DNA from: Bettongia penicillata ogilbyi
Lineage: Eukaryota; Chordata; Mammalia; Diprotodontia; Potoroidae
DNA length: 64,000 nucleotides
Assembly (NCBI GenBank): GCA_023548195.1
Contig: JAJHZJ010000028.1
Span: 3,111,001 to 3,175,000, forward strand
Reading direction: 5' to 3'
In this document: in pieces, positions 22,985 to 34,305 of the stretch
Layout: each line of letters opens with the position of its first letter
Position numbering within the stretch: position 1 is the stretch's first letter
Program-made: the position numbers and the translations under genes
Notes under the pieces: model-generated
Databases searched by the model: none
Told to the model about the DNA's origin: nothing
The model's input: the letters and a program-made list of their open reading frames with translations, nothing else

Positions 22985-23330
22985 CTTAATAATAACTGGC
23001 ATTTATCATACTTTAATGTTTACAAAGAGCTTACCTCACAGCCACGTGGAGGAGGTAAGCTAGTTGTACTCATTTTACAGGTGAGGAAACTGAAGCCCAG
23101 AGAAGTTAAGGGATTGCCAATGGTTGTGCACCTAGTCCAGGGGTGGGGAACCTGCAGTCTCAAGGTCAGATGTGGCTCTCTAGGTCCTCAGTGCAGCCCT
23201 TTGACCGAATCAAAACTGGCCTTGAGGCCGCAAGTTCCCCACCCCTGACAGTCAATGGCAGAGACAGAATTTGAATCTAGATCTCGTTCCTTATACGTGC
23301 TCTTTCCATTATATCACATTATCTCCATGA
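22985..23330 (-). mobile_element. MIR split by a hAT MITE
   Basis: Antisense: aataataactggcatttatc, aggtgaggaaactgaagccc and tgtgcacctagtc, then the hAT. After it come ggcagagacagaatttgaat and a decayed tRNA-like end. Confidence 0.75.
23139..23248. mobile_element. hAT MITE (CAGGGGTGGGGAACC family), internally deleted
   Basis: It starts caggggtggggaacctgcag and ends gcaagttccccacccctg, so the two ends are inverted repeats. It lies inside an antisense MIR (22985-23330). The central part present in the 59.4-kb copy is missing. Confidence 0.8.
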
Positions 23331-23892
23331 ATTTTAAGTGTAAATGCATGGTTATTGAGGTGAACATTTTCAGTGGTTTTCTGGAAGGTAATTTTTTTCG
23401 TGACCAAACAATTTTTAAAATCCCTGTTATCTAGGCCCATGAATACCTTATCTATGAATTATGCTTTCTTAAACAAATCCCAGGCCCCACAGGGTTAGGA
23501 AGGGATTTGGAGAGATCATATATCAAGCAAGAATAGGCCAAACAAATGGGAATCAGCCAACCCCCTAGAGAAGAGAATTCCATAATCTCACTGCAGACAT
23601 AGTCAAGAAACTGTTTCTCCAGCATCCCAAGGACTGGCTCTAAAGAACAACAAACATTAGGTGATGCCCTACTGAGCTGAATAAGCCCTTTCCTTGGCTT
23701 GTAGTCAGAAGAAATGGATAGTCTAGATAAGATTCCTACTCTTCCTTCTCTTTCTCCCCTGACTTGTCATACATCAGGGTAAGATATTCTTAACGATGAA
23801 TCTCATCTGCTGCTATGGAGAGTAACAAAGAGGGAGATTAGTCATAGAGTAATCAGATGCAAACTGACTTTGAAGATCTTGATATAATTTAA

Positions 23893-24122
23893 ATGAGAAG
23901 TAATAATAATATCTAACATTTACATATCTCTTTAAATTTTGGAAAGCTCTTTTGTTCTCTCCACCCTGAGAGGTAGGCAATGTTATTTTTACAGATGAGG
24001 AAACTAAGTCTGAGAGAGGTTAAATGACTTGCCCAGGGCCATTCAGCTAAGTATCTAAGGTAATGATTCAAACTCCTGACTTTATATGAAACACTCTTAT
24101 CCATTGCACTACCTGGTTGCAT
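23893..24122 (-). mobile_element. MIR
   Basis: Antisense: aatatctaacatttacatat, tacagatgaggaaactaag, aatgacttgcccagggcca and ttatccattgcactacctgg. Confidence 0.75.
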
Positions 24123-24666
24123 CCAAATAATCCATACCATGGTCCCCCCAGGGCACTGATATCAGAATTAAAATTTCTTCATCATAATATTCCTTAGCTT
24201 ATTATTAGAAACTACCTTCTCAAAGGAGAATGCTTCCCCTTACAAGATAAGTGAATTCTTCCAGGCCATGATTTTTCTCCCAAGACCAGAAATATACTGG
24301 AAGAATAGTTCATTTCTTAACCCCTTGTTGTCTCTAGAGCCAAAGGAGTTTAAAACCTTGCTAAATTACCCATTGCTGAATAATCCTGGCATACCTAAAG
24401 GTCCAATTAATTTGGGGTTTATTGTCCTCTTCACATGCCTTGAGGAAGGAGTAGCTGTTTGTCTCAACCTATCATGAGGCCTTCTGCTAACACCGGACTT
24501 CCTCTTGATGGGGTGAAGGGCAAGGGATTCTTCAGAGTAAGACTCTAACAGCCCATGCCTCCCAAGTCTAGAGAATTCCTACTACCACTGTTTTTTCTCT
24601 TTTTGCCTGCATGTTTTATTTTCTGTGTAAACTCTAGAAGATAGACACATAACTACATAAGGAGCT

Positions 24667-24868
24667 TTCTTTCTTTTCCTTCCTCCTTTCTTTCCTTCCT
24701 CTTCTCTTTCTTTTCTTCCTCTATTCCTTCCTTCCTTCTTTCATTCCTCCTTTCTTTGTTTCCTTCTTTCTTTCCTTCCCTTCCCCTTCCCTTCCCCTTC
24801 TTTCCTTCCTTCCTTCCTTCCTTCCTTCCTTCCTTCCTTCCTTCCTTCCTTCCTTCCTTCCTTCCTTC
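24667..24868. repeat. Polypyrimidine tract ending in (CTTC)n
   Basis: About 200 bases of almost pure C/T on the plus strand. From about 24803 to 24868 it is a regular CTTC repeat. The opposite strand gives a Gly-Lys-Glu-Arg repeat frame that is not a gene. Confidence 0.95.
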
Positions 24869-25325
24869 CCTCCTCTGGTGCCCTGAATAACACCCCAGTC
24901 CTCTTAAAAAAAAAAAAAAGATATCTCCTAACATGGATTTGTCAACAATTGGTCCAGACTGAGAAAGAACCTAGAGGCAGAGGAGGCACTAAATTGGTTC
25001 TTGAGATTAAAACAGGAGATCTGTTCATGGCTTAGAAAGGCATCTGTGAAGTCTTAAGAACATGGATGGTGTCAATAGATATCTTCCTTGCGACCCTAGA
25101 TTTCTTAGTAAGTTCTTCTATGATAACACTGGTCCTTGGGTGTGTTCTTTGTCTCTTACAAATCAAGTGGGCTAAAAACAGAATTTTAAGATATGGTGGT
25201 AATATAGTAGTCCCACTGTGTGCTTATGTAAAGGAGGGACTGGAGAGGTCTCCTCTCTCATTCACCTCTTAATTTCCACTATAATTGGCATTACTTTTGC
25301 TGCCCTTGTTGTCAATCCCTTTTCA

Positions 25326-25586
25326 GGGGCAGTTAAGTGGTGCAGTGACTAGAGTGCCAGACCTGGAATGAGGAAGGCTCATCTTCCTCAGTTCAAATCT
25401 GGCCTCAGACACTCACTAGCTATGTGACCCTGGGCCAGTCACGTACCCCTGTTTGCCTTCTTTCCTCATCTGTAAAATGAGCTGGAGAAGAAAGGGCAAA
25501 GTACTCCAGTATCTTTGCCAAGAAAACGCCAAATGGGGTCACGAAGAACTGGACACGACTGAAACGACTGAACTACAAAAACAAAT
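25326..25586 (+). mobile_element. MAR1-type SINE (near full length)
   Basis: It reads ggggcagttaagtggtgcag ... tcaaatctggcctcagacac ... caaatggggtcacgaagaac ... acgactgaaacgactgaac, then an A-rich end. Confidence 0.88.
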
Positions 25587-25963
25587 CCCTCCTCTTCATT
25601 TCCAGCCAATGGGCCTGTCTTAGCTTCTGTTTCTTCATCTGTAAAATGAGGAACACCAAGTGACTTTCAAGCAGTGTTTCTGCTATCATACTTTACTGAG
25701 CCATAGATAGGTTGCAGTGGAGACACAGTTTCAGAGCACTGGTTCATTGTGATGTTTTCCTTCTGATGGATTGATTTAGTTATTCCTTTTCCCCTACCCT
25801 ATGTGTGAGTGTTTCCATGCTGAGAGTTCTCTGTACTGAAGAAATTAGAGGTCATTTGAGTATTCATTTATGAATATTCTGACTTTAAATCGAATGTTGT
25901 TTCTGCCACCAACCTGTTTGGGGATGTTTGTGATAAAGTTTTTCAGTTTTACATTGCCCTAGA

Positions 25964-26171
25964 TAGGGGACTGGCAAGCTGTGGTCCATGAGGCCAAATC
26001 TTGCCACTGCCAGTCTATAAGCTAAAAATGTTTTTTACATCTTGTGATAAAGTTTTGTTGTATTTAAAAACGTAAAGCTCATTCTTAGCTTGTGGGCCAT
26101 AGGAAAACAGGTAGATCATACAATAACAGGAGGCAGAACAAATCCCAGGCCCTAGTTTGCCAACCCCTATC
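25964..26171. mobile_element. hAT-like element with TGGCAAACT / AGTTTGCCA termini
   Basis: It starts about ggggactggcaagctgtgg and ends tagtttgccaacccctat, imperfect inverted repeats of a Tip100/Charlie-like element. Interior phrases such as tgataaagttttgttg and gtgggccataggaaaa support this. The family name is not certain. Confidence 0.6.
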
Positions 26172-26296
26172 CTAAGTAATAGAATCATCAAATTTTAGAA
26201 TTGGAAGAGGCACCAGTAACCATCCAGTCCAACCCATAGCTGCAAGAACAGCCTCATTACAGAGTGCCTATCAAGTGATCATTCAGCCTTTACTGG

Positions 26297-26560
26297 AGCA
26301 GCAAGACATCTCAGTGGACAGACATTGGGCCCTGTGTCAGGAAGACCTGAGTTTAAATCTAGCTTTAGGCATGTGCTAGCTGTGGGAACCCGGGCAAGTC
26401 ACTTAATGTGCTTGCCATAGTTTCCTCATCTGTAAAGTGGAGATAATAATAGCACCTACCTTGCAGGGTTGTTGTGAGGATAAAATGAGATAATAATTAT
26501 AAGTCTCTTAGCACAGTGCCTGGCACATAGTAAGTGATGCATAAATGGCAGCTATTAGTA
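26297..26560 (+). mobile_element. MIR
   Basis: It reads gtcaggaagacctgagttta, gcaagtcacttaatgtgctt, gttgttgtgaggataaaatg and cacagtgcctggcacatagt. Confidence 0.8.
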
Positions 26561-27416
26561 ACAGCTGTAGTAGTTGTAATAATGGAGAACTGGATTGGGC
26601 AGACTTTTTTTTTAACAGAAAATAATCAGGTTTAGTTTTCACATTACTTGATGGTAAGAACAAACATAGAGTTCCTAGAGTTTTTTTCATGAAGTTTAGG
26701 TTAGAGTTTGTTCCCTAAAGTAACCATCCCTTTTGTAAATTACATTTTAAAAGGAAAATTGGAAATTTAGGGAAAATATTTTGACATTTGTCCTTTGTTA
26801 ATGATAATGAATAATAAAGTGACCTGTTTGAGATTCTATCCAACACATCTTGGTAGATAATAGATGAAGCTCAAATGATCATTAGTTTCTTTGTGACTAT
26901 AACTACTAAAAACCAACCTTGGGAACAAGAATCAAAGTGGGAAAAAGTGGAATATTTCTATTATTTTAAACCACTGCTCAGTCAGATACTCATTTTAGTT
27001 TTTTTTCATATGTGTGTGAATTATTCATAATCACAGTATTGGGATTGCAAGAAAAAGCAAACCGCAGAGAAAACATCTTCACAGAATTATGTTTTCTCCA
27101 TAGCCTCTGTGGGGTTGTAAAGAATTGATTCTGACAACATGAACAGTGATTTCTACATAACTGAAGGGCAAGTTACTCAGCATGTGTCCCATCTTGGAGC
27201 TGCCCCTGTCTTCAGTGGCTCACTTCCTGGTTGGCTTCCTGATGCCATTCCATATGCTGATTTTATTCCATAATGTGGTTTTTGGCTTTGCCCATTTTAT
27301 AGATGGTGACTCTGCTGCATATTTAAGATTTTCTAAGACAGGTGACAAGACATATGCTTTGAGATAGGTCTGTTTAAAAAGCAAAACAAAACATAAACAA
27401 AACATTTATTAAGCAT

Positions 27417-27480
27417 CTCCCCTCCCGTCCTCTCCCCTCCCCTCCCCTCCCCTCCTCTCCTCTCTCCCTGCCTCCGTCTC
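27417..27480. repeat. (CCCCT)n low-complexity tract
   Basis: Repeats of cccct and ctcct, pyrimidine only, preceded by an L2-like catttattaagcatct. Confidence 0.9.
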
Positions 27481-27519
27481 TATTTCTCTTCCCCTCAAGC
27501 TTCCACACAGGACCATATA

Positions 27520-27690
27520 TTTATAGTTAGAAGGGACTTTAGAAGCCGTCTAATCTAATGCCTTTATTTTACAAATTGATGCCAGGAGTAGTAAAGTAAC
27601 TTGTACAAGGTCTCAGGCAGGATTTGAAACCAGGTACTTTGATTTCAAAGCAAATGCATTTTTCCTTCTGCACAGCGCTGCCTTCTTACC
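27520..27690 (-). mobile_element. CORE-SINE (MIR/THER-like)
   Basis: Antisense: tagttagaagggactttaga, gcctttattttacaaattga and a degraded head near ctgcacagcgctgcc. Confidence 0.6.
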
Positions 27691-27716
27691 TTTAAAAAGA
27701 TGAAAGTGGATTACAA

Positions 27717-28715
27717 TTGAGACATTTTTGTGAGTTTTATAGTTGCTACAGACACCTGCTTGTGCATGATTGTATCAATAATATGGATCAATTCTCTGGT
27801 CCTTGTGCTAATTTTGGCCTAACAATTAACACCAAGAAAACACAGGTCCTCCAAGAGCCATCACCACACTGTCCATATGTGGAACCATCAGTTACAGCAA
27901 ATGGAGAGGTTTTAAATTCTGTGGATAAGTTCACTTGTCTTGGTAGTGCACTTTCCAGGGATGTACACATTGATAATGAGGTTGACACATGTATTGCTAG
28001 AGCTAGCTCAGTGCTCGGGAGGCTCTGAAGGAAAGTATGGGAGAGAAGAGGTGTTAGACTGACTACCAAACTGAAGATCTACAGAGCCGTTGTGCTGACC
28101 TCATTGTTGTATGTCTGTGAAATGTGGACAGTATACAAGGGACATGCCAGGAAACTGAATTGCTTCCATCTGAATTGTCTTGGGAAGATTCTGAAGCTTA
28201 CCTGGCAAGAGAAGGTATCAGACTCTGAGGTCCTTGCTCAAACTAAACTGCCAAGCATTCAGTCTATGCTTCAGAGAGCACAACTCCGATGGGATGGCCA
28301 TGTTGTTTGAATGCAAATTGTACGCTTGCCAAAAAGCTTGTTTTATGGAGTACTCACACAGAGCAAGCATTCACATGGTGGTCAGAAGTGATACAAGGAC
28401 ACTCTCAAGGTCTCTCTTAAGAACTTTGTAATTGTTATGTGACTTGGGAGACATTGGCATAGGACCGCTCAGCATGGCGTGCCCACATCAGAGAAGGTGC
28501 TGTGCTCTATGAGTAAAGCAGAATTGAAACAACTCAGAGGAAATGCAGGATACACAAATTTAGAGTATCCACCCAAAGTCATACAGACTATTTGTGCCCA
28601 ACCTGAGCTCACGTTGGTCTGATCAGCCACAGTCGGACACAGTGAAACTTGCCTCTAACACAGTGATGTCATTTTGGTCCTCTTTGAGAATGAAGGACAA
28701 CGGTGAACCAACAGA
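27717..28715 (+). mobile_element. RTE-type retrotransposon, 3' part of ORF2 and tail
   Basis: One plus-strand frame from 27717 to 28310 encodes the end of a non-LTR reverse transcriptase: FGLTINTKKTQVL, VDKFTCLGSALSRD, then TKLKIYRAVVLTSLLYVCEM, HARKLN.FHLNCLGKILK and LRWDGHV. The pattern TKKT..DKFTYLGS..LPTLLYACETWTVY..RWTGHV is typical of RTE/RTE-X-like elements (recalled). The frame is broken by TGA at 28026-28028 and by a TGA at 28308-28310, both looking like decayed CGA. The 3' region ends in gagaatgaaggacaacggtg. It is truncated on the 5' side. Confidence 0.8.
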
Positions 28716-28759
28716 CACCCCATGTGTTGCAAAAACAATGTTAGAAATCTTTAGTCTAT

Positions 28760-28848
28760 AGTTGGGCCTCAGTTTCCTCATCATAAAATGAGAAGGTTAG
28801 ACCTCCCTGGGGAGGTCCCTTCCAGCTCTAAATGTATGGCCCTATAAA
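28760..28848 (+). mobile_element. CORE-SINE fragment
   Basis: It reads cctcagtttcctcatcataa, aaatgagaaggttagacctc and cccttccagctctaaatgta. Confidence 0.6.
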
Positions 28849-29609
28849 CTATTGCTTAAGCATCTCCTCTTCTCCCCTCCTCCCTTTTTCTCTCTTCCTC
28901 CCCTTCCTCCTCTTCTCCCTCTGTCCAAGTGGGGAGTCATACTATACATGTGAGTGTACTGTCCAAAGTAATATAAACTTTGATTGCTTATATTTTGCAA
29001 GGGATCTTGGGGTTTGGGAGCTTGAACTTCTTTTCTTCCCTATTTATTCTATCATTGTGGTGTGGTTTTTTTTTTTAATAAACTGGGACAGTTAAAAAAG
29101 AGAAATCATTAGTCTAGTCTATATGTGACATTCTTTTCCTCTCTTGGTTCAACAAAACTAAAATCTGCTGTGTTTAAAACATAGTGCATGGGTGTTTTTT
29201 AAAGTTGTCCCAAGAGTGCAGTAGTTGATGGAAGAGACTTTTTTTTATATCTCTTTTTAACCTTATGGTAGAAGAGGCTACTTCATAAAAGGTTATGTTT
29301 ATACATCGAAAAAGAAAAATGAACATTGTTTTATGTTTCAGAGTCCACAATGAAGTTAAACATTCCATTAAATTTTATGGTATAGTTCCAGCTAGTTACT
29401 CAACTCTCAATTTAATCAGAAGGTTAGAAAGATTCTTTAACTGCTTCCTTTGGATATCATATTTTTATCTCTAAAATATTAACTCTGTAGGAGAGGAGAA
29501 AAAGAGGAATATATCTAATTCAGCTTAACATCTGTAGACAGATGGTTTCCATCACATTTCTTGTCCCTCATCTTTCCCTGTGACCCACAACTTTAATCTT
29601 CCTTTTTTA

Positions 29610-30062
29610 TGCTTTTATTTTCTTTTTAATTTTTTTATTAATTTATTTGTTTTCAGTTTTCTACAAAAAATTCCATAAGTCTTAGATTTTCTTCCCCTCC
29701 CTCCCCTCTCATTTCCCTCTCCCTACCCAAGCTGGTGTGCAATCTTATATGGGTTCCTCACATACATTCTTATTAAATACATTTTTTACCTTAGTCATGT
29801 TACATAGAAGAATTAAAAAGAATGAGAGAAACCATGAAAAAACAAAACATAATACAAGAGAAAATATTGTGCTTCATTCTGCAATCCAGTTCTATAGTTC
29901 TTTCTTTGGATGTGGAAGGCATTTTGCCTCAAGAGTCCACTGGGAATGTTTTAGGTCCTTGAATTGCTGTGAAAGGCTAAGTCTACCAGAAAAATTCCTC
30001 ATACACTGTGGTTTTTGCTGTGTGCAAAGTTTTCCTGGTTCTGCTCCTTTTGCTCAGTATCT
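29610..30062 (-). mobile_element. Antisense L1 3' end
   Basis: It reads tgtgcaatcttatatgggtt, taccttagtcatgttacata, ttctttctttggatgtggaa, ttttcctggttctgctcctt. Confidence 0.85.
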
Positions 30063-30144
30063 TTGAAACCCCAAACAGCTTCCTTCACATTTTATTAAAA
30101 ACTAAGAGTAAAAACATGGATGGGCAAGATCCAGAAAAAAAGAA

Positions 30145-30315
30145 AGAATCATAGATCTAGAGCTTCAAGGGGCCTTAGAAGACATTTAGTATTACCCTAT
30201 TATTTTACAGATGAAGGAACTGAGGCTCAGAAAGGTCAAACAAGTAAGGACAGAGTCACATTTGAACTCAGGTCCTGTGACTAATATCAATATCCTTGCC
30301 ATGGAACCACACTGA
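30145..30315 (-). mobile_element. CORE-SINE (MIR/THER-like)
   Basis: Antisense: aatcatagatctagagcttc, ttttacagatgaaggaactg, aggctcagaaaggtcaaa, and a head near ttgccatggaaccacac. Confidence 0.65.
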
Positions 30316-30639
30316 AAGGTATCCCTCTTTGTTCATCTAACCAATCATTTCCAGGGGCTGTTGCCAAACAGCTATGCAAAGGCCTCCTGGTCTGGTCTCA
30401 GTCTGAGTCACACTGGTCTAAACCATGCACATTTTGCTTCCTTTTCGCATTCTCGCTCTGGATAATAAAACCCATTTTGAGATCAGAACCTCAGAGAATC
30501 CATTTTTCCCTTGGGTCTTTAGAAAGCTTCTTGAGTTGGTAGAGAATATCCTGAACAGTTTTGCAAAATTAATAGAATATGTGAAATAGGACTTGAAAGT
30601 ACACGGATTTCATGAAGCTAAGCTCTTTAGCTTAGTGAC

Positions 30640-31395
30640 TAGTCTTTATTTTTTAATTTTAAAAAATATTTTATTTTTTCCCAGCTACATAGAAAGACAA
30701 TTTTTAGCATTCACTTTTTCCTCTTAAATAGTATTTTTATTTTATCCAGTTACATGTAATGTCAATTTTTAGCATTCATTTTCTTATATAAAATTTGAAT
30801 TCCAAATTTTTTCTCTCCTTCCCTTCCCCCCTCCCTAAGACATTAAGCAATTTGAAATAGGTTATATATGTGCAGTCATTAACATTTATTTTTTCCAATC
30901 ACATGTAACGATAGCATCAACCTTCATATTTTATAAGATTTTGAGTTCCAGATTTTTCTCTCTTCCTCCCTCCCTCCTTCCCAAGATAACAAGCAGTCTG
31001 ATACAGTCATACATGTACAATCATGTTTGCACATATTTGCACGTTAGTCATGTTGTGAAAGAAGAAAGAGAACAAAAAAGAAAAACCACAAAAACAAAAA
31101 GAAAAAAAGTGAAAATAGTGTGCTTGGATCTGCATTCAGACTGGATGTGGATGGCAGTTTCCATTTTAAGTCTTTTGTAATTGTTTAGGATTATTGTATT
31201 GCTGAGAAGAGCTAAGTCTTTCATAGATGATCTTTGCACAATGTTGCTGATTAACATTCATTTTTAACAAACTTTGAGTTCCCAATTTTCTCTCTGTGAC
31301 CCTCCCTGAGACAGTAAGCAATTTGAAATAGGCTATACATGTTCATTCATGTAACACATTTTACTGTATTAATCATGTTGTGAAAAAAGACATTA
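30640..31395 (-). mobile_element. Stack of four antisense L1 3' ends before exon 3
   Basis: Restarts of the same L1 3' end occur near 30640 (cagctacatagaaagacaat), 30722 (tatccagttacatgtaatgt), 30885 (ccaatcacatgtaacgatag) and 31250 (ttaacattcatttttaacaa). The third is the longest (gtcatgttgtgaaagaagaa; ctgcattcagactggatgtg). All are minus strand. Confidence 0.8.
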
Positions 31396-31512
31396 GTGAT
31401 CTGTCTTAACAAAATTTTCCTAACTATTTAACAACCTGGGGATGTGGGCTGCCCTTCAGATCCCTTGATCTTGTGGAAGCCTTCACAGGAATTCCTTTTA
31501 TTTTGTTACTAG

Positions 31513-31712
31513 GATGATTATATGGAAGCCCTAGCCAGGCTACACCTCACTGTAACTCGAGCCTACAAAGTACATCCTGACATCAACTTTGAAGTGTTTA
31601 TTCATAAAGTGGATGGCTTGTCTGATGACCATAAGATCGAAACCCAAAGAGATATTCATCAGAGGGCAAATGATGACCTTGCTGATGCTGGATTAGAGAA
31701 AATTCACCTCAG
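31513..31712 (+). CDS. RRAGD: RRAGD coding exon 3 (G4 motif of the GTPase domain)
   Basis: The acceptor is ttgttactag and the donor is gtgaga. The exon begins in phase 0 with [10 protein letters not shown] and encodes 66 whole residues plus the first two bases of a Ser codon (AG|C) finished in exon 4. It carries the guanine-specificity motif HKVD, followed by [17 protein letters not shown], a segment nearly invariant in RagC and RagD. At [12 protein letters not shown] it has His-Pro where human RagD, as I recall it, has Asn-Thr; RagC has Asn-Pro. No stop or frameshift is present. Intron 2 before it is 14.06 kb and is packed with RTE, L1 and SINE copies. A pile-up of truncated L1 3' ends stops about 120 bp before this acceptor. 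Confidence 0.97.
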
Positions 31713-32079
31713 GTGAGAGAAGTGGAATGAAGGGACAACCTGAAAAGAAGAAAACAAGCAAGTTTGGGGTTCAAAACCACTGTCACTCCACCTGGCTTAG
31801 TTCTCTTGCACTAGGACAGGATTTTGAAAGGGGGTATTCTTTTATATCACAGAGTCTAGGCAGAACAGATAGTTTTTGCCAGTGTTCAAAGTTGATGCCC
31901 TATAATTAAGTGTATCAATGAATCCTGATGGCTAATTGAGGGTAAAATACGCCATTCCTGGTCAAAACATTAATAGATAAAACCATAGTCATTGAAGCTG
32001 AGTTCAAATAGAAATAACTGCAGCAAGAACCTGGCTGCCCCAGGGATTTTTGGTATAGCATGCCAGCATCATTCAATTA

Positions 32080-32180
32080 AAACCTTGGGTAAGTTACTTA
32101 ACATCCCCAGGCCTCAGTTTCCTCATCTGTAAAATCAACTAGATGGCTTCCGAAGTTCCTGCCAGCTCTATGATTCTACG
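32080..32180 (+). mobile_element. CORE-SINE fragment in intron 3
   Basis: It reads gggtaagttacttaacatc, cctcagtttcctcatctgta and tgccagctctatgattctac. Confidence 0.65.
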
Positions 32181-32414
32181 TAAACCTGAAAGTACTATAT
32201 AAAGTGTTGGTTCTTATTATTGCTCTTTTAATAATAATCATCATTATTATCATATATTTGTCAAATTTGTAACAATAATGTTTGAAAGTAGCACAGAATG
32301 ATAATTCTTACTGATGGACCTGGCATGGAGGTGTCCCAGGCTGAGAACAGGCCTTCAGGATGTTGGCCAGGATGGTCTCTATGGCAATACATTTTGCGCG
32401 TTGCCCATTTATAG

Positions 32415-32500
32415 TCAATTAATGAATAAATAGACATTTCTTAGGCACCTACTCTGTACCAAACTCTTACGCTAAGCACTTTACCAGTATCTCATTTTTG
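32415..32500 (-). mobile_element. L2 3' end in intron 3
   Basis: Antisense: atttcttaggcacctactct, gtaccaaactcttacgctaa. Confidence 0.5.
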
Positions 32501-32534
32501 TCACTTCTTAGTAAATAAGAACACTCAGAGTTTG

Positions 32535-32792
32535 TGCTTTTAATAGTAATTTCTGGCATTTATATCCCTTTTTAAGGTTTGCAAAACGTTTTATATATAT
32601 TATCTCATTTGATTGTCACAACCACCCTTTGAGTTATTATCACTATTTTTGCCACTGAGGAAACTGATTCTGAGAGAGGTTATAAGTAACTTGTCTATGG
32701 TCAGCCAGGTAGCAAATGGCAGAGGCAGGGCTTGAACCTTAAGAGTCTTCCTGACTCTCAAGTCCATTGATCTATCCTCAACACCACCCACC
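32535..32792 (-). mobile_element. MIR (marsupial type) in intron 3
   Basis: Antisense: tctggcatttatatcccttt, aaggtttgcaaaacgtttta, gcagaggcagggcttgaacc and tgatctatcctcaacaccac. A small L2 3' end (32415-32500) precedes it. Confidence 0.75.
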
Positions 32793-33016
32793 TTTTATTA
32801 AGACACATTTTATGAGAAGAATTGTCAGAGTTTTTACATGAAAGCCAGAGTTTTCCAGAGGCTTCTTGATTTTAAGTAGGGAAGGGTGGGGGGAAGAATC
32901 GGGCATCTCCTGATCCCGCAAGGATCAGGGGTATTTGTTTTTAATGACACAAGCAGCATATTCCTCTTAAACAAGCGAAAAAGAAAACTATGATGCAACA
33001 TTGTTTCCTCTTTCAG

Positions 33017-33131
33017 CTTTTATCTGACAAGCATATATGATCATTCTATATTTGAAGCTTTTAGCAAAGTGGTACAGAAACTGATTCCACAGCTCCCAAC
33101 CCTGGAGAATTTACTAAACATCTTTATCTCA
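33017..33131 (+). CDS. RRAGD: RRAGD coding exon 4 (end of GTPase domain)
   Basis: The acceptor is cctctttcag and the donor is gtaagt. The first base completes the Ser codon begun in exon 3. It then encodes 38 residues running [20 protein letters not shown] to LLNIFIS, ending on a full Ser codon (TCA). The segment TSIYDHS covers the G5-like end of the nucleotide-binding fold. The helix [17 protein letters not shown] leads into the C-terminal roadblock-type domain that dimerises with RagA or RagB. Intron 3, just upstream, is 1.3 kb and contains a MIR. The peptide is also conserved in RagC, so paralogue identity rests on the flanking exons. Confidence 0.96.
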
Positions 33132-33377
33132 GTAAGTAAAACATATGCTGGAGACATTTGCCGAGTTTGAGAGTTGCTTCGTGAGATTTAAAGAAAAAAA
33201 GTACTGACTTAAACTGTTACATTCTGCCTCTGTGAAATGAAAATATTTCCACATCTCTCAGTTATTCTATACTTTGAGTAGTCAATAATGGAGGGATTGG
33301 GAAATGTTAGTTCATTGGAAAATTAATTAGCCTATCTATTGGATTGATTAACACGTAGGGGTTTGAGGTTGACCTCG

Positions 33378-33413
33378 GTCAACAATGACAACAATGACAG
33401 CAATGACAACAAC
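33378..33413. repeat. 9-bp tandem repeat (ACAATGACA-like), about four copies
   Basis: The unit is caacaatgac with a variant agcaatgac. It is short and AT-balanced, in intron 4. Confidence 0.85.
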
Positions 33414-33494
33414 ACTTGGTCACTTGATGGGCAGATTTTATGGCCAAAATTGAAATTCTGATTATTGCATTATGGTTATGCTCGTAATCAAACA

Positions 33495-33640
33495 ATCATT
33501 TATCAATTAAGAAATACTGAGCATCTACTATGTGCAAACCTTTGTACTGTCACAATGTTAGGTACTACTGCCTACCTTCAAAACAGTGGTCAGATAGGTA
33601 GACAAGACATCCATGTTGTCAATACCTCAGGGACCCAAGG
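33495..33640 (-). mobile_element. Probable L2 3' end in intron 4
   Basis: Antisense: gaaatactgagcatctacta, tgtgcaaacctttgtactgt. It is weakly preserved. Confidence 0.45.
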
Positions 33641-33764
33641 CATCATATGATAATTGCTAACTGGGTAGGAAGTATAAAAGTGGTTATATGCTAGTCAAGA
33701 TTGCATTTTTATTATGCCTAAATCAAATTTATCATGTATCATATTTTACTAGGAAAGGGGGAAG

Positions 33765-34026
33765 GGAATAAGCATTTATATAGAATCTACAAGGTGTCAG
33801 GGATTATACTAAGCACTTTATAAATATTATTTCATTTGATTCTTACAACAACACTGTGAGCTAGATACTATTACTATCCCCATTTCACAGATGAGGAAAC
33901 TGAGGAAGACAGAGGTTAAATGACTTGCCCACAGTCATTTGTTAGTAAATGTCTGAGATCCAGATTTGAACTCAAGTCTTCTGGACTCCACGTCCACAGC
34001 TCTATCTGCTATACCACCTACCTGCC
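33765..34026 (-). mobile_element. MIR (marsupial type) in intron 4
   Basis: Antisense: ataagcatttatatagaatc, cacagatgaggaaactgagg, aaatgacttgcccacagtca and gctataccacctacctgcc. Confidence 0.8.
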
Positions 34027-34063
34027 TATAGTATTGCCAACTGTCAGTTTCATCATCATCATC

Positions 34064-34305
34064 ATCACTTTATATAGCATTTCAACATTTGCAAAACACT
34101 TTATAAATATTATCTTATTTGATCCTTACAACAACCCTGGGAAGTAGGTGCTAATATTATCCCCATTTTAGAAACGATGAAACCAAGGCAAAGAAGTTAA
34201 ATGATTTGGCCAGGATCACCCAGCTAGCAAATGTGTGAGGCAAGATTTGAACTCATCTTCCTGACTCGAAGTCCAGTGCTCTATCTACCATAACATATGT
34301 AACTA
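34064..34305 (-). mobile_element. Second MIR in intron 4
   Basis: Antisense: catcactttatatagcattt, gcaaaacactttataaatat, aacaaccctgggaagtaggt and gtgctctatctaccataac. It is directly next to the MIR at 33765-34026 in the same orientation. Confidence 0.8.

Larger units (their letters stand above)
17455..31512 (+). other. RRAGD: Intron 2 of RRAGD
   Basis: A 14.06-kb intron with gt...ag ends. It holds a degenerate RTE (19.15-22.02 kb), a second RTE (27.72-28.71 kb), L1 fragments at the 3' side, and MIR, MAR1, L2 and hAT copies. Unrecognised stretches are 17455-18285, 18324-19150, 22020-22397, 23331-23892, 24123-24666, 24920-25325, 25690-25963, 26561-27416, 28849-29609 and 30316-30639. I see no exon-like frame in them with plausible protein similarity. 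Confidence 0.75.

Noticed and set aside
24653..24934. Minus-strand frame with repeated Gly-Arg-Lys-Glu units
   Set aside because: A direct translation of the CTTC repeat; no gene context.
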